Both the position numbers and the translations under genes were made by a program. Shown here in pieces: positions 18,863 to 28,242 of a stretch of 64,000 bases of DNA. Numbering within the stretch: the stretch's first letter is position 1; each line of letters starts with the position of its first letter. The DNA comes from Seohaeicola zhoushanensis (GTDB taxonomy: Bacteria; Pseudomonadota; Alphaproteobacteria; Rhodobacterales; Rhodobacteraceae), in assembly GCF_014656415.1 (NCBI RefSeq), contig NZ_BNCJ01000011.1, positions 89,340-153,339 of the forward strand. The letters run 5' to 3'. The notes beneath the pieces were generated by a model. That model saw nothing but the letters and a program-made list of their open reading frames with translations, was not told the DNA's origin and ran no database searches.

Positions 18863-21298
18863 TTACATGGTGCGCCAGTCACCGCTCTGCTCGAAGGCAT
18901 GACCTGCCTGGTAAAGCTTGAGCTCGCCATAGTTGCTTCCGACCAGCATCATCCCGATGGGCAGCCCCTCGCTCAGCCCGCAGGGAACGCTGAAGGCCGG
19001 CAGGCCGGTCCCGTTGAAGGGCGCGGTATTGCCGATCATCTCGAAGGCCCGCTGGATGTAGAGGCTGATAGAACAATCCGGAGGCGGAATCTCCTGCGCC
19101 TTCATCGGCACCGTCGGCATCAGCAGCATGTCGTATTGTCGGAGCACTTCGGAGTAACGGGCAGTGACCTTGCGCATGATGTTCTGCGCCTTGCCGTAGA
19201 AACGGCCCCGATATTGGGTCTGGAAATACTCGCCCACGAACATCGACACCTTGAGCGATGGGCTCAGCTCGTCCGCGCGTCCGCGCCATTGCGCCATGTG
19301 GTCCATCATAGAAGGCAGGAAGAGCCCGCGATAATTGGTCCCCGCCGAATTGCCCCACATCATGTGATCCTGCAGGCCTTCCAGCGTGATCGCGGTCCAG
19401 CAGTCGATGGCAAGCAGGTGCTCTGGCAACGACACTTCCTCGACCCGCGCGCCCAGGTCACGGAACCGCTCGGCGGCGGCCAGGACCTTGGCATCCACGT
19501 CGGCCTCGCTCTCGGGGCGGTGGAAACCTTCCTTGAGGATCCCGATCCGCAACCCCTGCGCGCCACGTCCCAGCGCCTCGGTATAGCGGTAGGTCTGCGG
19601 CTTGTACTGCCGCGGGTCGAGCCCGTCCTCGCCGGCCAGCACCTCGAGCAGCAGCGCATTGTCGGCCACGCAATTGGTCACCGGCCCGACGTGATCGATG
19701 GTCTGCTCGACCGGCATCACCCCGGAATAGGGCACCAGCCCATGGGTTGGCTTCATCCCGTAAACCCCGCAATTCGCGGCAGGAATCCGGATCGAACCGC
19801 CCTGGTCACCAGCAATGGCCATGTCGACCTCGCCGGTCGCCACCAGCACCGCCGAACCGCTCGAAGACCCGCCGGCCATATAGCCATGCTTCCACGGGTT
19901 ATGGACCGGCCCCTTGGCATTGGTATGCGAGCCGCCCGAGAGGCAGAAGTTCTCGCAATGCGACTTGCCCACGATGGTGGCGCCCGCATCGAGCATCCGG
20001 GTGACGATGGTGGCGTCGATCTCGGGCGTGAAGCCCTCCATGATCGACGAGCCGTTCATCATCGGAACCCCGGCCAGGCAGACGGTGTCCTTGAGCACTA
20101 TCTGCTTGCCCCGCAACGGCCCGTCGGGCGCGCCGCGCACCTCGGTCTTGACGTACCAGGCGTTCTGCGGGTTCTCGGAATAGTCCGGGAAATGGCCCGG
20201 CGAACGCGGATAGCGCACCGCCGGCAGGTGGTCGGGCATCGCGTCGAGGCGGTCGTAGGACTGGAAGTTGCCCTCCATCAGTTGCAGGTATTCCGCCAGT
20301 TCGGCATCGGTCATGCTCATCCCGAGCCGGCTGGCCATGTCACGCATCTGCGACAGGTTGGGGCGTTTCACGGTCATGTTCGTCACCGGAGGTTGCACCG
20401 CCGCGACAGGCGCGGGCGCGGTGGTCTGGTTGAAATCGGTCCGGCCCTGGATGGCCGGTGGCATCGCTCGCCCGGCCACGGCGCGGGGGGCCAGAACGCC
20501 GGAATGCGGCGCGGTCATGCCGCCCCGCGGCTGCGCCGCCACGCGCGGCGACGAGCCCCGCGTGGCGCGTGCGGCACCAAAGCCAAGGAACTGGTCGACC
20601 TTGCCCTGGTCGGCCAGCTCGGCGCGGCTCAACTCGCCGGTGATCCGCCCCCGCTCCAGAACCAGAACACGGTCCGACAGGTCGGCGATGAAGTCGAAGT
20701 TCTGCTCGACCAGCAGCACCGAGAAATTCCGCGTCTTGCGCAGGCGCAGCAGCGTTTCGGCCATCTCCTCGATGATCGAGGGCTGGATGCCCTCCGTCGG
20801 CTCGTCCAGCAGCAGGAAATCCGGATCGCCCATCAGGCAGCGCGCCAGCGCGAGCAACTGCTGCTCGCCCCCCGACAGCGCGCCCCCGTCCCGGTCGAGC
20901 AGCGGCCGCAGGCGCGGAAAATCCTGCAGGACCGCCTCCATCACCTCGGTCTCGGTGCCGCCGGAATAGTCGTGCCAGGCAAAGCGCAGGTTGTCGCGCA
21001 CCGTCAGCTGCGGGAAGATCCCCCTGCCCTGTGGCACATAGCCAAGCCCCAGCCCGGCCCGTTCATAGGGCGTGATCCGAGTGACGTCGGTGGCGTGAAA
21101 GCGCACGCTCCCGGCGGTGGCCGGCAGAAAGCCCATGATCGTCTTGAGCAGGGTGCTCTTGCCCATGCCGTTGTGACCCAGCACGCCGACGACCTCGCCC
21201 TCGGCGACAGCGCAGTCGATACCGTGCAGCACCGGCACCCTGCCGTAGCCACCCGAGAGGCCCTTCACCTCCAGCGCCATGACCGTCTCTTCCGCCAT
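18863..21298 (-). CDS. LivF-type ABC ATPase fused to a complete amidase
   Basis: A single 811-residue frame. Residues 1-243 are a LivF/UrtE-type transporter ATPase: Walker A GHNGMGKS at 41-48, signature LSGGE at 141-145, Walker B LLLDEP at 162-167. Residues 244-310 are a Pro/Ala/Gly-rich linker. From about 311 comes an amidase very like the Rhodococcus nitrile-pathway enantioselective amidase (EC 3.5.1.4), with Lys403, cis-Ser478 and nucleophile Ser502; their 75- and 24-residue spacing equals that of the Rhodococcus enzyme. AAGAAGG precedes the ATG. The internal Met308, where a free amidase might begin, has no ribosome site. No other livF is present in this operon, so the fusion must serve the transporter. 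Confidence 0.93.
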   Translation of the reverse strand: MAEETVMALEVKGLSGGYGRVPVLHGIDCAVAEGEVVGVLGHNGMGKSTLLKTIMGFLPATAGSVRFHATDVTRITPYERAGLGLGYVPQGRGIFPQLTVRDNLRFAWHDYSGGTETEVMEAVLQDFPRLRPLLDRDGGALSGGEQQLLALARCLMGDPDFLLLDEPTEGIQPSIIEEMAETLLRLRKTRNFSVLLVEQNFDFIADLSDRVLVLERGRITGELSRAELADQGKVDQFLGFGAARATRGSSPRVAAQPRGGMTAPHSGVLAPRAVAGRAMPPAIQGRTDFNQTTAPAPVAAVQPPVTNMTVKRPNLSQMRDMASRLGMSMTDAELAEYLQLMEGNFQSYDRLDAMPDHLPAVRYPRSPGHFPDYSENPQNAWYVKTEVRGAPDGPLRGKQIVLKDTVCLAGVPMMNGSSIMEGFTPEIDATIVTRMLDAGATIVGKSHCENFCLSGGSHTNAKGPVHNPWKHGYMAGGSSSGSAVLVATGEVDMAIAGDQGGSIRIPAANCGVYGMKPTHGLVPYSGVMPVEQTIDHVGPVTNCVADNALLLEVLAGEDGLDPRQYKPQTYRYTEALGRGAQGLRIGILKEGFHRPESEADVDAKVLAAAERFRDLGARVEEVSLPEHLLAIDCWTAITLEGLQDHMMWGNSAGTNYRGLFLPSMMDHMAQWRGRADELSPSLKVSMFVGEYFQTQYRGRFYGKAQNIMRKVTARYSEVLRQYDMLLMPTVPMKAQEIPPPDCSISLYIQRAFEMIGNTAPFNGTGLPAFSVPCGLSEGLPIGMMLVGSNYGELKLYQAGHAFEQSGDWRTM

Positions 21299-21299
21299 C

Positions 21300-22016
21300 T
21301 CAGGCCTTCTTTCCAAGATAGACATTGCGCACCGTTGCATCCGACATCACGCGGTCCACGTGGTCCTCCATTAGCACCGCCCCCTGGTGGAACACCGTCA
21401 CCGTCTTGGCGATCGAGCGGATGAACTGCATGTCATGCTCGACGATCACGATGGCCGCCGTCCGGTTCAGCTCGTGTATGATCCCGGTCATCCGTTCGAC
21501 ATCCTCGGCGCTCATTCCCGCCGCCGGCTCGTCCAGCAGCACCAGCCAGGGGTCACCGACAGCGACCAGCCCCAGTTCGACCCGCTGCCGCTCGCCATGG
21601 GCCAGCCGGCCCAGCGTGCTGCGCGCGATCGGGCCCAGCGCCAGCCGCTCGACCATCTCCTGCGCCTTGCGGTTGGCCTCGGCGACCGGGTGGAACCGGC
21701 GCGCGGCCAGCCAGATGTTCTCGAAGACCGACAGCTCGTCCATCACGTTGGGCGTCTGCGTCTTGATCCCCACCCCCATCGAAGCGATCTGATGCGGCAT
21801 CCAGCCAGTGGTCTCCGTGCCGCGCATGAAGACCTGCCCCTCGGTCGGGGTCTGCAGCCCCGCGACGCATTTGAAGAAGGTCGACTTGCCGGCCCCGTTC
21901 GGTCCGATCAGGCAGCGCAGCTCGCGGGCGCGCAGCTTGAAGTTGACGTTGTCTGCCGCGACCACTCCGCCAAAGCGCATGGTCAGAGCGACGGTTTCCA
22001 GCACCACCTCAACCAT
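21300..22016 (-). CDS. Liv-type ABC transporter ATPase (LivG-like)
   Basis: The partner ATPase of the LivF-amidase fusion, 238 residues. It has Walker A GPNGAGKS, the LivG-type LAHGERQRVELG signature region and VLLDEPAAGMS. The frame is open to 22115, but the ATG at 22016 (MVEVVLETVALTMRFGG) starts the conserved domain and overlaps the livM stop by eight bases. It is placed between livM and the fusion gene with one-base spacing, consistent with a fixed 1:1 ATPase pair. Confidence 0.93.
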   Translation of the reverse strand: MVEVVLETVALTMRFGGVVAADNVNFKLRARELRCLIGPNGAGKSTFFKCVAGLQTPTEGQVFMRGTETTGWMPHQIASMGVGIKTQTPNVMDELSVFENIWLAARRFHPVAEANRKAQEMVERLALGPIARSTLGRLAHGERQRVELGLVAVGDPWLVLLDEPAAGMSAEDVERMTGIIHELNRTAAIVIVEHDMQFIRSIAKTVTVFHQGAVLMEDHVDRVMSDATVRNVYLGKKA

Positions 22017-23049
22017 TCGCCCGCTCCCCTCCGCGCATCCGGCGCGCCTGGTGGATGCGTCCGAGCGGACGCCGGCCAAAGCTTGCCTTCCACAGCCCGA
22101 CCAGCGCCGGGACAATTCCCTTGGGCAGGAACAGGACGAAGAGCACCAGGATGAGGCCAGTGATCAGCGTGTTGTCGACCACCGCCTGCTGGCCGAGCAG
22201 GAACTTCAGATAAGCCAGCCCCGCCGCCCCGACGATCGGCCCCAGCCGCGTGCCCAGCCCGCCGACGATGCACCAGATGATGATCTCGGCCGACTGGCCC
22301 AGCGAGAACAGGCTCGGCGTCACGATCTCGGCCCAGTTGGCGAAAAGCGCCCCGGCCAGCCCGGCAATCGCCGCGCCGATGGCGAAGAGCACCGTCTTGC
22401 GCGCCCGCACGTCGTAACCCATGAGCGAGGCCCGCGTCTCGTTCTCGCGGATCCCGACCGCGACGCGTCCGAAACTCGACCGCAGCAGCGCCGAAACCAG
22501 CAGGAACACCAGTGCCAGCAGCACCGCGCAGACATAGAAGTAGGGATCGCCCCAGATGTAGGTGTCGGGGTCGCCCGGCACGTTCAGCGTCGGAAAGCCC
22601 GGAATGCCGTTGAACCCCCCCATTCGCGCCTTGCCGATCACGTATTGCGGCCCGGCGGTCGAGTTCATGAACTTGAACAGGATCAGCGTGACGACAAGGG
22701 TGATGACCCCGAGGTAGACATCCGTAAGCCGCCCGTAGAACATCATCGCGCCCAGCAGCGCGGCGAAGACAGCCGGCACCAGGATCGCAAGGATCATCGG
22801 CAGCGTGCTTTCGCCGATGTTGATGGCGGCGATGGCATATGTATAGGCGCCCAGCCCGAAGAAGGCTGTCTGACCAAAGCAGAGAATGCCCCCGAACCCC
22901 CAGATCAGGCCAAGGCTCAGCCCCAGCATCCCGTAGATGACGAGCACCGTCAGCGTATAGGTCCCAATCAGCAGCGGCATGATCCAGATCAGCACCGCGG
23001 TGACCAGGACGGTGACCCAGACGTCTTTCACGAAACGGCCGGGCATCAC
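22009..23049 (-). CDS. Liv-type ABC transporter permease (LivM-like)
   Basis: An inner-membrane permease of 346 residues with about ten hydrophobic segments. It has the LivM/UrtC features LSLGLIWGFGGILCFGQTAFFGLGAY and GIRENETRASLMGYDVRARK. The C-terminus is basic. The gene overlaps livH by four bases (ATGA) and livG by eight. The HAAT-family permeases of this shape carry branched amino acids, urea or short-chain amides. The neighbouring amidase points to amides here. Confidence 0.93.
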   Translation of the reverse strand: MMPGRFVKDVWVTVLVTAVLIWIMPLLIGTYTLTVLVIYGMLGLSLGLIWGFGGILCFGQTAFFGLGAYTYAIAAINIGESTLPMILAILVPAVFAALLGAMMFYGRLTDVYLGVITLVVTLILFKFMNSTAGPQYVIGKARMGGFNGIPGFPTLNVPGDPDTYIWGDPYFYVCAVLLALVFLLVSALLRSSFGRVAVGIRENETRASLMGYDVRARKTVLFAIGAAIAGLAGALFANWAEIVTPSLFSLGQSAEIIIWCIVGGLGTRLGPIVGAAGLAYLKFLLGQQAVVDNTLITGLILVLFVLFLPKGIVPALVGLWKASFGRRPLGRIHQARRMRGGERANG

Positions 23050-23912
23050 AGCCTGCCCTTGAAGAAGCGCCCGGTGATGCCCTGCGGCATGATCCGCAGC
23101 AGGATCACCGCCGCCACCAGCAGGGCCACCTCCCCGATCACCGGAGAGATCGCGAAGGTGAAGATCTGGCTCACGATGCCGAAGACCCCCGCGCTCGACA
23201 GCAGGCCCGCGACCAGCGAGGGGCCACCGGCGATCACTGTGATGAAGGCCTTGGCGATGTAGGCCCCGCCCGAGGTTGGCACCAACCCGACCAGCGGCGC
23301 GAAGACGGCACCGGCCAACCCCGACAGGGCTGAGCCACAGAAGAAGGTCGCCATGTAAATCCGGTCGGGGCTGTAGCCCAGTGCCGCCGCCATGTCGGAC
23401 CGCTGCATTGCGCCCCTTGCGACCAGCCCGGCCCGCGTCGTCCTGAGCACCAGCAGGACGCCGATCAGCAGGGCGATGGCCGCCAGGATGACGAAGAAAT
23501 TATAGCCGTTGATCTGGTAGTCACCGACCGCAAAGCCGGGGATCGGCGTCGAGATACCGGTGGTGGTATTGCCGAAGATCATGGTGACAAGCCCGATGAA
23601 GAACAGGCTCAAGCCCCAGGTCGCCAGCATCGTGTCGACCAGGCGGCCATAAAGATGGCGGATCACCAGCCGCTCCACCACCAGCCCGATCAGCCCGACC
23701 ACCAGCGGCGCAACCACCAACATGGCGACGAAAATGTTCACGCCCAGGTTCACTGCGGTAATGGTCGCATAGCCGCCCATCATCATGAATTCGCCATGAG
23801 CGAGGTTGATAACCTTCATCATGCCGAAGACCACCGCCAGCCCGGCACCGATCAGGATCAGCGAGGCGACGGCATAGAGCATTTCCACGAGTATGACGAA
23901 TGCGAGGTCCAT
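23046..23912 (-). CDS. Liv-type ABC transporter permease (LivH-like)
   Basis: An inner-membrane permease of 288 residues. It begins with the family hallmark VVFGMMKVINLAHGEFMMMGGY and shows about eight hydrophobic helices plus the cytoplasmic RAMQRSDMAAALGYS-like loop (GAMQRSDMAAALGYSPDRIY). It is the first permease gene after the binding-protein gene, separated by 91 bases, and overlaps livM. With LivM it forms the pore of the predicted amide importer. Confidence 0.93.
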   Translation of the reverse strand: MDLAFVILVEMLYAVASLILIGAGLAVVFGMMKVINLAHGEFMMMGGYATITAVNLGVNIFVAMLVVAPLVVGLIGLVVERLVIRHLYGRLVDTMLATWGLSLFFIGLVTMIFGNTTTGISTPIPGFAVGDYQINGYNFFVILAAIALLIGVLLVLRTTRAGLVARGAMQRSDMAAALGYSPDRIYMATFFCGSALSGLAGAVFAPLVGLVPTSGGAYIAKAFITVIAGGPSLVAGLLSSAGVFGIVSQIFTFAISPVIGEVALLVAAVILLRIMPQGITGRFFKGRL

Positions 23913-24003
23913 CTTTGCTTTCGGTATCTCTTGGGTGCAGACGACCGGCCCCCTGGCGGGGTTGGCGCGGCGGTCCGCCGCGCCTGCCGGCCTGTTTTCC
24001 GGG

Positions 24004-25227
24004 TCAGATCTGGATTTCGTACTGCGTGTTGTCGTCCGGATTGGCGTTCAGATCGCAGACCGCCTGGGTGTCGATCGGCGGCCGCTGCGACAGGGTCTCG
24101 ATCACCTTCATCTTGTGATCCTGCACCTTCATCAGATGCACATCCACGGTCGCATGGTGCGTCTTCGGATCGACCGTGTATTTGCCCGCCGGTCCATCGA
24201 CCGAAATCCCGGTCTCCAGCGCCGCCGTCACCGCATCCCGCTCGATCGAGCCGGCCTGCGCCACGGCCTTGGCCCAGGTGTGCACGCCGTAGTAGGTCGA
24301 GACCGCAAGCTCGTGCAGCGCGGTCGGATCGCCGTAGGCCGCCGTCCAGCGGTCCTTGAAGCTCGCGTTCTCGGCGGTTTCGAGATCCTGGCTGTAGGAA
24401 TAGGCGACCATGATGCCATTGCCCTCTTCCGGCGTCAGCACCTTGTGCTCGTTGCCCACGCCCATTGTGGTCGAGGCCAGCGGGATCTTGTCCTTCATGC
24501 CCGAAGCCGCCCACTGGCGGAAGAACGACAGATGCGCCCCGCCGACAAGCGGCGCGATCACCAGGTCGGGCGCTGCGGTCTGCACCTTGGCGATGGTCGC
24601 GCCGAAGTCGGCAACGTCGAGCGGGAAGAAGTCGGTCCCGACCACCTCGCCACCGGCCTCCTCCACGAACTTCTGGATCCAGCGCGCGGTGATCTGGCCA
24701 TAGTTGTAATCCGCCGCCAGCGTATAGACCTTCTTGCCGCCCGCCTCCTTCAGCGCCCAGGGCACCAACGCCGCCGCCTGCTGCGCCGGGGTCAAACCGT
24801 TGCAGAAGATGTTGCGGTCGCAGACGCCGCCCTCATACTGGACGTTGTAGAAATACAGCGTCTTGTTCTTGCGCATGGTCTGGCGGATCGCCTCGCGCGA
24901 GGCCGAGAGAATGCCGCCATGCACCACGTCGACCTTGTCCTGGCGGGTCAGCTGCTGTGCATATTGCGAATAGAGCGCCATGTCGGACTGGGTGTCATAC
25001 GAGACCACCTCAATCTGCCGGCCCAGCAGACCGCCCGCACCGTTGAGCTCGTTCACCGCAAGCCGCAAGGCCATGTCCATCGGCTTGCCGTAGGCATCGA
25101 AGATGCCGGAGGTGTCGAGGATCGAGCCGAGCTTGATCGCATCCGCGGCGAGCACCGCTTTCGGCAGCATCGCCGCTCCGGTCATCGCCGCCGTTCCGGC
25201 AAGGAAATTCCGTCTGTTGAGTGTCAT
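24004..25227 (-). CDS. Tat-exported amide/urea-type substrate-binding protein
   Basis: A 407-residue periplasmic binding protein of the UrtA/FmdD type (Peripla_BP_5). The N-terminus MTLNRRNFLAGTAAMTG carries a twin-arginine motif, then a hydrophobic core and an AXA-like site near residue 28. Typical segments follow: KLGSILDTSGIFDAYGKPM and YFYNVQYEGGVCDRNIF. The start at 25227 follows GGAGGTAAACGGG; the upstream open frame is rejected. UrtA-like proteins bind urea or short amides, in line with the downstream amidase. The predicted ligand is an amide; its side chain is unknown. Confidence 0.9.
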   Translation of the reverse strand: MTLNRRNFLAGTAAMTGAAMLPKAVLAADAIKLGSILDTSGIFDAYGKPMDMALRLAVNELNGAGGLLGRQIEVVSYDTQSDMALYSQYAQQLTRQDKVDVVHGGILSASREAIRQTMRKNKTLYFYNVQYEGGVCDRNIFCNGLTPAQQAAALVPWALKEAGGKKVYTLAADYNYGQITARWIQKFVEEAGGEVVGTDFFPLDVADFGATIAKVQTAAPDLVIAPLVGGAHLSFFRQWAASGMKDKIPLASTTMGVGNEHKVLTPEEGNGIMVAYSYSQDLETAENASFKDRWTAAYGDPTALHELAVSTYYGVHTWAKAVAQAGSIERDAVTAALETGISVDGPAGKYTVDPKTHHATVDVHLMKVQDHKMKVIETLSQRPPIDTQAVCDLNANPDDNTQYEIQI

Positions 25228-25282
25228 CCCGTTTACCTCCGAGGTGTCTGTTGGTCTTGGCTGCGCAGGTGTATATCCTGCG

Positions 25283-26887
25283 TCATTCCCTGGGCGTGTC
25301 TTTCGCCTTGATGCGGTTGGCGTAATCCGCCGTCCGCCCGGCGAGGTTGGCATCGAAGTCGAGCCCGATTTCTTCGCCCATCTGCTTCATCGCCGGCAGG
25401 CGCACCGCCATGCCGAGGATCTGGTCCATGGCCGCGCCGAAGGCATTGTCGACGCTGGTCCCTTGCCCGGCCCCGCCCTGCCCCTGTCCCACGCCCGAGA
25501 TCTGGTTGATACGGATCGAGTCGATCTTCTCCACCGGCTTCATCATCTGGGTCATGATCTCGGGCAGCCGGTCGAGCTTGCGCTCTTCCAGGCGCATCCG
25601 GATCACCGCGTCGCTCAGCGTGTTCTCGGCCGAATTCAGCGCCGTGCGCCCCGCGGCCTCCGCCTCCATCCGCACCCGCTCGGCATCCGCTGCCTTGGCC
25701 TTGGCGGTGGCATCGGCCTGCGCCCGGGCCAGCAGGGTATCGACGTCGCTCTTCACCCGCGCCTCTTCCAGCGCCAGGTCCTTTTCCTGCTTCAGCCGCG
25801 CGATCTCGCGCTCGCGCTCGGCGATGGCGCGCTCCTTCTGGGCCTGCACATGTTCGGCGGCCAGGATCACCGTGGCCCGCGCCTTCTCCTCGGCGGCCTT
25901 GGCCTCGGACTCCTCCGCCCGCTTGCGCGCCAGCTGGATGTCGTTGGCGATCTTGGTTTCTTCCAGCGAGAGGATTGCCGCCATCTCGGCACGCCGCAGC
26001 GCCTCGTCATTCTCGACCTTGCTGGCCTTTACGCGGCCATCGTTGGTGATCCGCGAGGTCTCGGTGGCCAGCCGCGCTTGGTCGCGCGCCTGCTCTTCCC
26101 GCGACTTCGCCTCGGTTTCGAGCCGGGCCAGGTATTCCTGCTGGGCGATCTCCGCCTCGCGCTCCTCTCGCTTCAGCTCTAGCTGACGGCGGTGCTGGGC
26201 CAGCTGGCTCTCGCGGACCGAGATGTCGGCCTCGGTCTCGATCCTCACCCGCGCCTTGCGCTGGTCCGCCACCAGTTCCGCCAGCCGACGCATCCCCTGC
26301 GCGTTGAAGGCGTTGCTCTCGTTCCACTGCGCCAGGTCGCTCTGATCGACATGCAGCAACGAGACCGAGACGATCATCAGCCCCAGCCGCGCCGCCTGCT
26401 GCTCGACCGTGCGCGAAACCTCGTCGGCAAAGCCCGCGCGGTCGAGATGGATTTCCTCCAGCGTGCGCGCGGCGGCGGCGTTCTGGATCGCGTTGACCAG
26501 GGTGCCCGAAAGCACCTCTTCCACGCTTTCGACACTGCGCGAGATCCGCGAACCAAGCGCCTGCGCCGCCGTGGCGATCCCCTCGTCGGTCGGCGCGACG
26601 CGCAGCTCGAACTCGAAGCTCACGTCCGCCCGCATCTGGTCGCGCGTCAGCACCGCCTCGCGCCCTGCGCGCAGCGTGGTAAAGGTCAGAGCCCCCATCG
26701 AAACGCGCTGCACCTGGTGCAGGATCGGCAGCGCCAGGCAGCCGCCATCGGTCACCACGCGCCGCCCGCCGAAACCGGTCCGCACCAGCGCGCTATCCAG
26801 CGTCGATTTCGCGTAGTAGCGCTGAAGGAACCAGATCCCGACAAGCACAATGATTGCGGCGCACGCCAGCAGGGCGATCCAGAGCAA
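25283..26887 (-). CDS. Flotillin-like SPFH-domain membrane protein
   Basis: A 534-residue protein. Residues 2-22 form one membrane helix (WIALLACAAIIVLVGIWFL). An SPFH/Band 7 domain covers about 30-210, followed by a long Glu/Ala/Lys/Arg-rich coiled coil (about 215-420) and a Gly/Gln-rich tail with GVGQGQGGAGQG. This is the flotillin architecture, a scaffold of membrane microdomains. It starts at TTG 26887 with GGGAG upstream; an in-frame stop lies just before, so no ATG start is available. It lies 55 bases upstream of the binding-protein gene on the same strand. The usual NfeD-like partner is absent. Confidence 0.88.
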   Translation of the reverse strand: MLWIALLACAAIIVLVGIWFLQRYYAKSTLDSALVRTGFGGRRVVTDGGCLALPILHQVQRVSMGALTFTTLRAGREAVLTRDQMRADVSFEFELRVAPTDEGIATAAQALGSRISRSVESVEEVLSGTLVNAIQNAAAARTLEEIHLDRAGFADEVSRTVEQQAARLGLMIVSVSLLHVDQSDLAQWNESNAFNAQGMRRLAELVADQRKARVRIETEADISVRESQLAQHRRQLELKREEREAEIAQQEYLARLETEAKSREEQARDQARLATETSRITNDGRVKASKVENDEALRRAEMAAILSLEETKIANDIQLARKRAEESEAKAAEEKARATVILAAEHVQAQKERAIAEREREIARLKQEKDLALEEARVKSDVDTLLARAQADATAKAKAADAERVRMEAEAAGRTALNSAENTLSDAVIRMRLEERKLDRLPEIMTQMMKPVEKIDSIRINQISGVGQGQGGAGQGTSVDNAFGAAMDQILGMAVRLPAMKQMGEEIGLDFDANLAGRTADYANRIKAKDTPRE

Positions 26888-26962
26888 ATGTCATCTCCCG
26901 GTTGCAGTGTCCCGGCCTGAATCGGCACGGGTTATCGTTGAGCGAACCCTAGGGGAATTTTA

Positions 26963-26997
26963 TTTTCCGTTTCAAGTAAAAAATTTGAACTGGAAAA
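26963..26997. promoter_or_regulatory. AT-rich inverted repeat between sensor and flotillin genes
   Basis: TTTTCCGTTTCAA and TTGAACTGGAAAA form a near-perfect inverted repeat (11 of 13 pairs) around a 9-base spacer, in a markedly AT-rich stretch just past the AmiC-like stop and 76 bases before the flotillin start. TTCAAGTAA inside it recurs at 27006-27014. It could end the upstream message or act as an operator for the transporter operon. The sequence alone does not decide. Confidence 0.4.
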
Positions 26998-26998
26998 T

Positions 26999-28141
26999 TT
27001 ATGTGTTCAAGTAACTGCTTTTTAACGACTTTATGACCTCAAAATTGAGACCGTCCGCGCGCGCCAGATAGATCGGTGCACGGCCGCAGTGCTCGCCAAC
27101 CCCCAGTTTGCGGCTGCTGCGGTGAATCACCGGACGCCCGGTACCAAGGCTGAACGACCGCCATGCCGAACCGTGATCGCGCATCAGCCCGGCCAGGAAA
27201 TGCAGCCCCTCGTAGGTCGACTGACCCAGCGCATTCAGAACCGGCGCCTGGTCGCCGTGCAGGCGATAATACTGCTCCTTGAACGCCGCGTTGGCCTCGC
27301 TCGGCAGCGAGGCGAAATACGAGGACGCCACGAACATCCGCTTGCTGTTGCGCGACCCGCTGGCCAGCAGCGAGTTCTCGTCGATGGCACAGGACAGCCG
27401 CACCATCTTCTTGTGCAGCCCCGCCGCTCCGAAGGCCCGGTTGAACGCGACGGCATCCTGGCCGACCAACGAGATCAGCACCGCCTCGGCCTCGGAGCGC
27501 TCGATCTCCTCGACGAAGCGGCTCATGCTGCTCAGCCCGAACGGCAGGTATTTCTCATAGGCCAACCGGCTCGACATCTGCTTCAGCTTGGCCTTGGCGA
27601 ACAGATGCGAGATCCGCGGCCAGACATAGTCGTTTCCGATCAGCGCCCAACTGGCTGGGCGATAATCCTTCTGGATCAGCTCCATCGAGGGGCCAAGCTG
27701 CTCGTCCGGAGTCTCGCCTATGGCATAGATGCCGGCGGTGGTCTCACCGCCCTCGTAGAGCGGCGTGTAGACATAGGGAATGCGCTGGCGCACCACCTTG
27801 CTCAGCCGCTGCCGGACAGCGCTGATGTGCATCCCCACGATGGCATCGATCGAACGGCTTTCGATCAGGTCGTTCACCGTCTGCTCGATCGGGATCGCCG
27901 CCTCCAGCGCCGAGTCGATCATGACCAGTTGCACATTGCGGCCGTTGATGCCGCTGGCGCGGTTCAGTTCCTCGACGGCCACCTGTGCACTGGAAATGCA
28001 GGAAGGCGCCCAGATCCCGGCCGAGCCGCACAAAGGAATGAGAAGCGCAACCCTAAACGTCCCCCGCGCTTGGGCCAGAGGGCCGTCACGCAACTCGTCC
28101 AGCTCGGTGGGGACGAAGGGTTGGGGTAGTGCGTAGCTCAT
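26999..28141 (-). CDS. AmiC-like cytoplasmic amide-sensing binding protein
   Basis: A type I periplasmic-binding-protein fold (Peripla_BP_5, like AmiC and UrtA) of 380 residues, without a signal peptide. The visible fold elements are RVALLIPLCGSAGIWAPS, VAVEELNRASGINGR and YVYTPLYEGGET. P. aeruginosa AmiC is such a cytoplasmic protein; it binds short amides and releases the antiterminator AmiR. No AmiR gene lies here; instead a MarR gene is divergent. The ATG at 28141 starts the conserved part; the longer frame to 28264 would overlap marR. A truncated transport protein is the alternative, but the lack of any export signal favours a sensor. Confidence 0.75.
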   Translation of the reverse strand: MSYALPQPFVPTELDELRDGPLAQARGTFRVALLIPLCGSAGIWAPSCISSAQVAVEELNRASGINGRNVQLVMIDSALEAAIPIEQTVNDLIESRSIDAIVGMHISAVRQRLSKVVRQRIPYVYTPLYEGGETTAGIYAIGETPDEQLGPSMELIQKDYRPASWALIGNDYVWPRISHLFAKAKLKQMSSRLAYEKYLPFGLSSMSRFVEEIERSEAEAVLISLVGQDAVAFNRAFGAAGLHKKMVRLSCAIDENSLLASGSRNSKRMFVASSYFASLPSEANAAFKEQYYRLHGDQAPVLNALGQSTYEGLHFLAGLMRDHGSAWRSFSLGTGRPVIHRSSRKLGVGEHCGRAPIYLARADGLNFEVIKSLKSSYLNT

Positions 28142-28216
28142 CCAGGTGACGCCTTCGCCGTCCGGGAAGGGAATTCGCACATAGCATTTGAGTTTAATTT
28201 CCAAGTCAACTAAAAT

Positions 28217-28232
28217 CTCGAAAAGGTTCGAG
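28217..28232. promoter_or_regulatory. Palindrome upstream of marR, likely operator
   Basis: CTCGAA-AAGG-TTCGAG is a perfect 6-bp inverted repeat with a 4-base spacer, ending 10 bases before the MarR-type start codon and lying in the divergent gap with the AmiC-like gene. MarR proteins usually bind 16-20-bp palindromes at their own promoter. It would overlap the ribosome-binding region of marR. Binding is inferred. Confidence 0.45.
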
Positions 28233-28242
28233 TGGTAGGCCG

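Noticed and set aside
18863..21298. The LivF-amidase fusion as a sequencing artefact or two genes
   Set aside because: No stop or frame change separates the halves. The internal Met308 has no ribosome site, and the linker keeps coding composition. Kept as a real fusion, though re-sequencing would settle it.
18899..21424. An 841-codon frame opposite the LivF-amidase fusion
   Set aside because: It is antisense to a gene with intact catalytic motifs and shows only mirror-type low-complexity composition.
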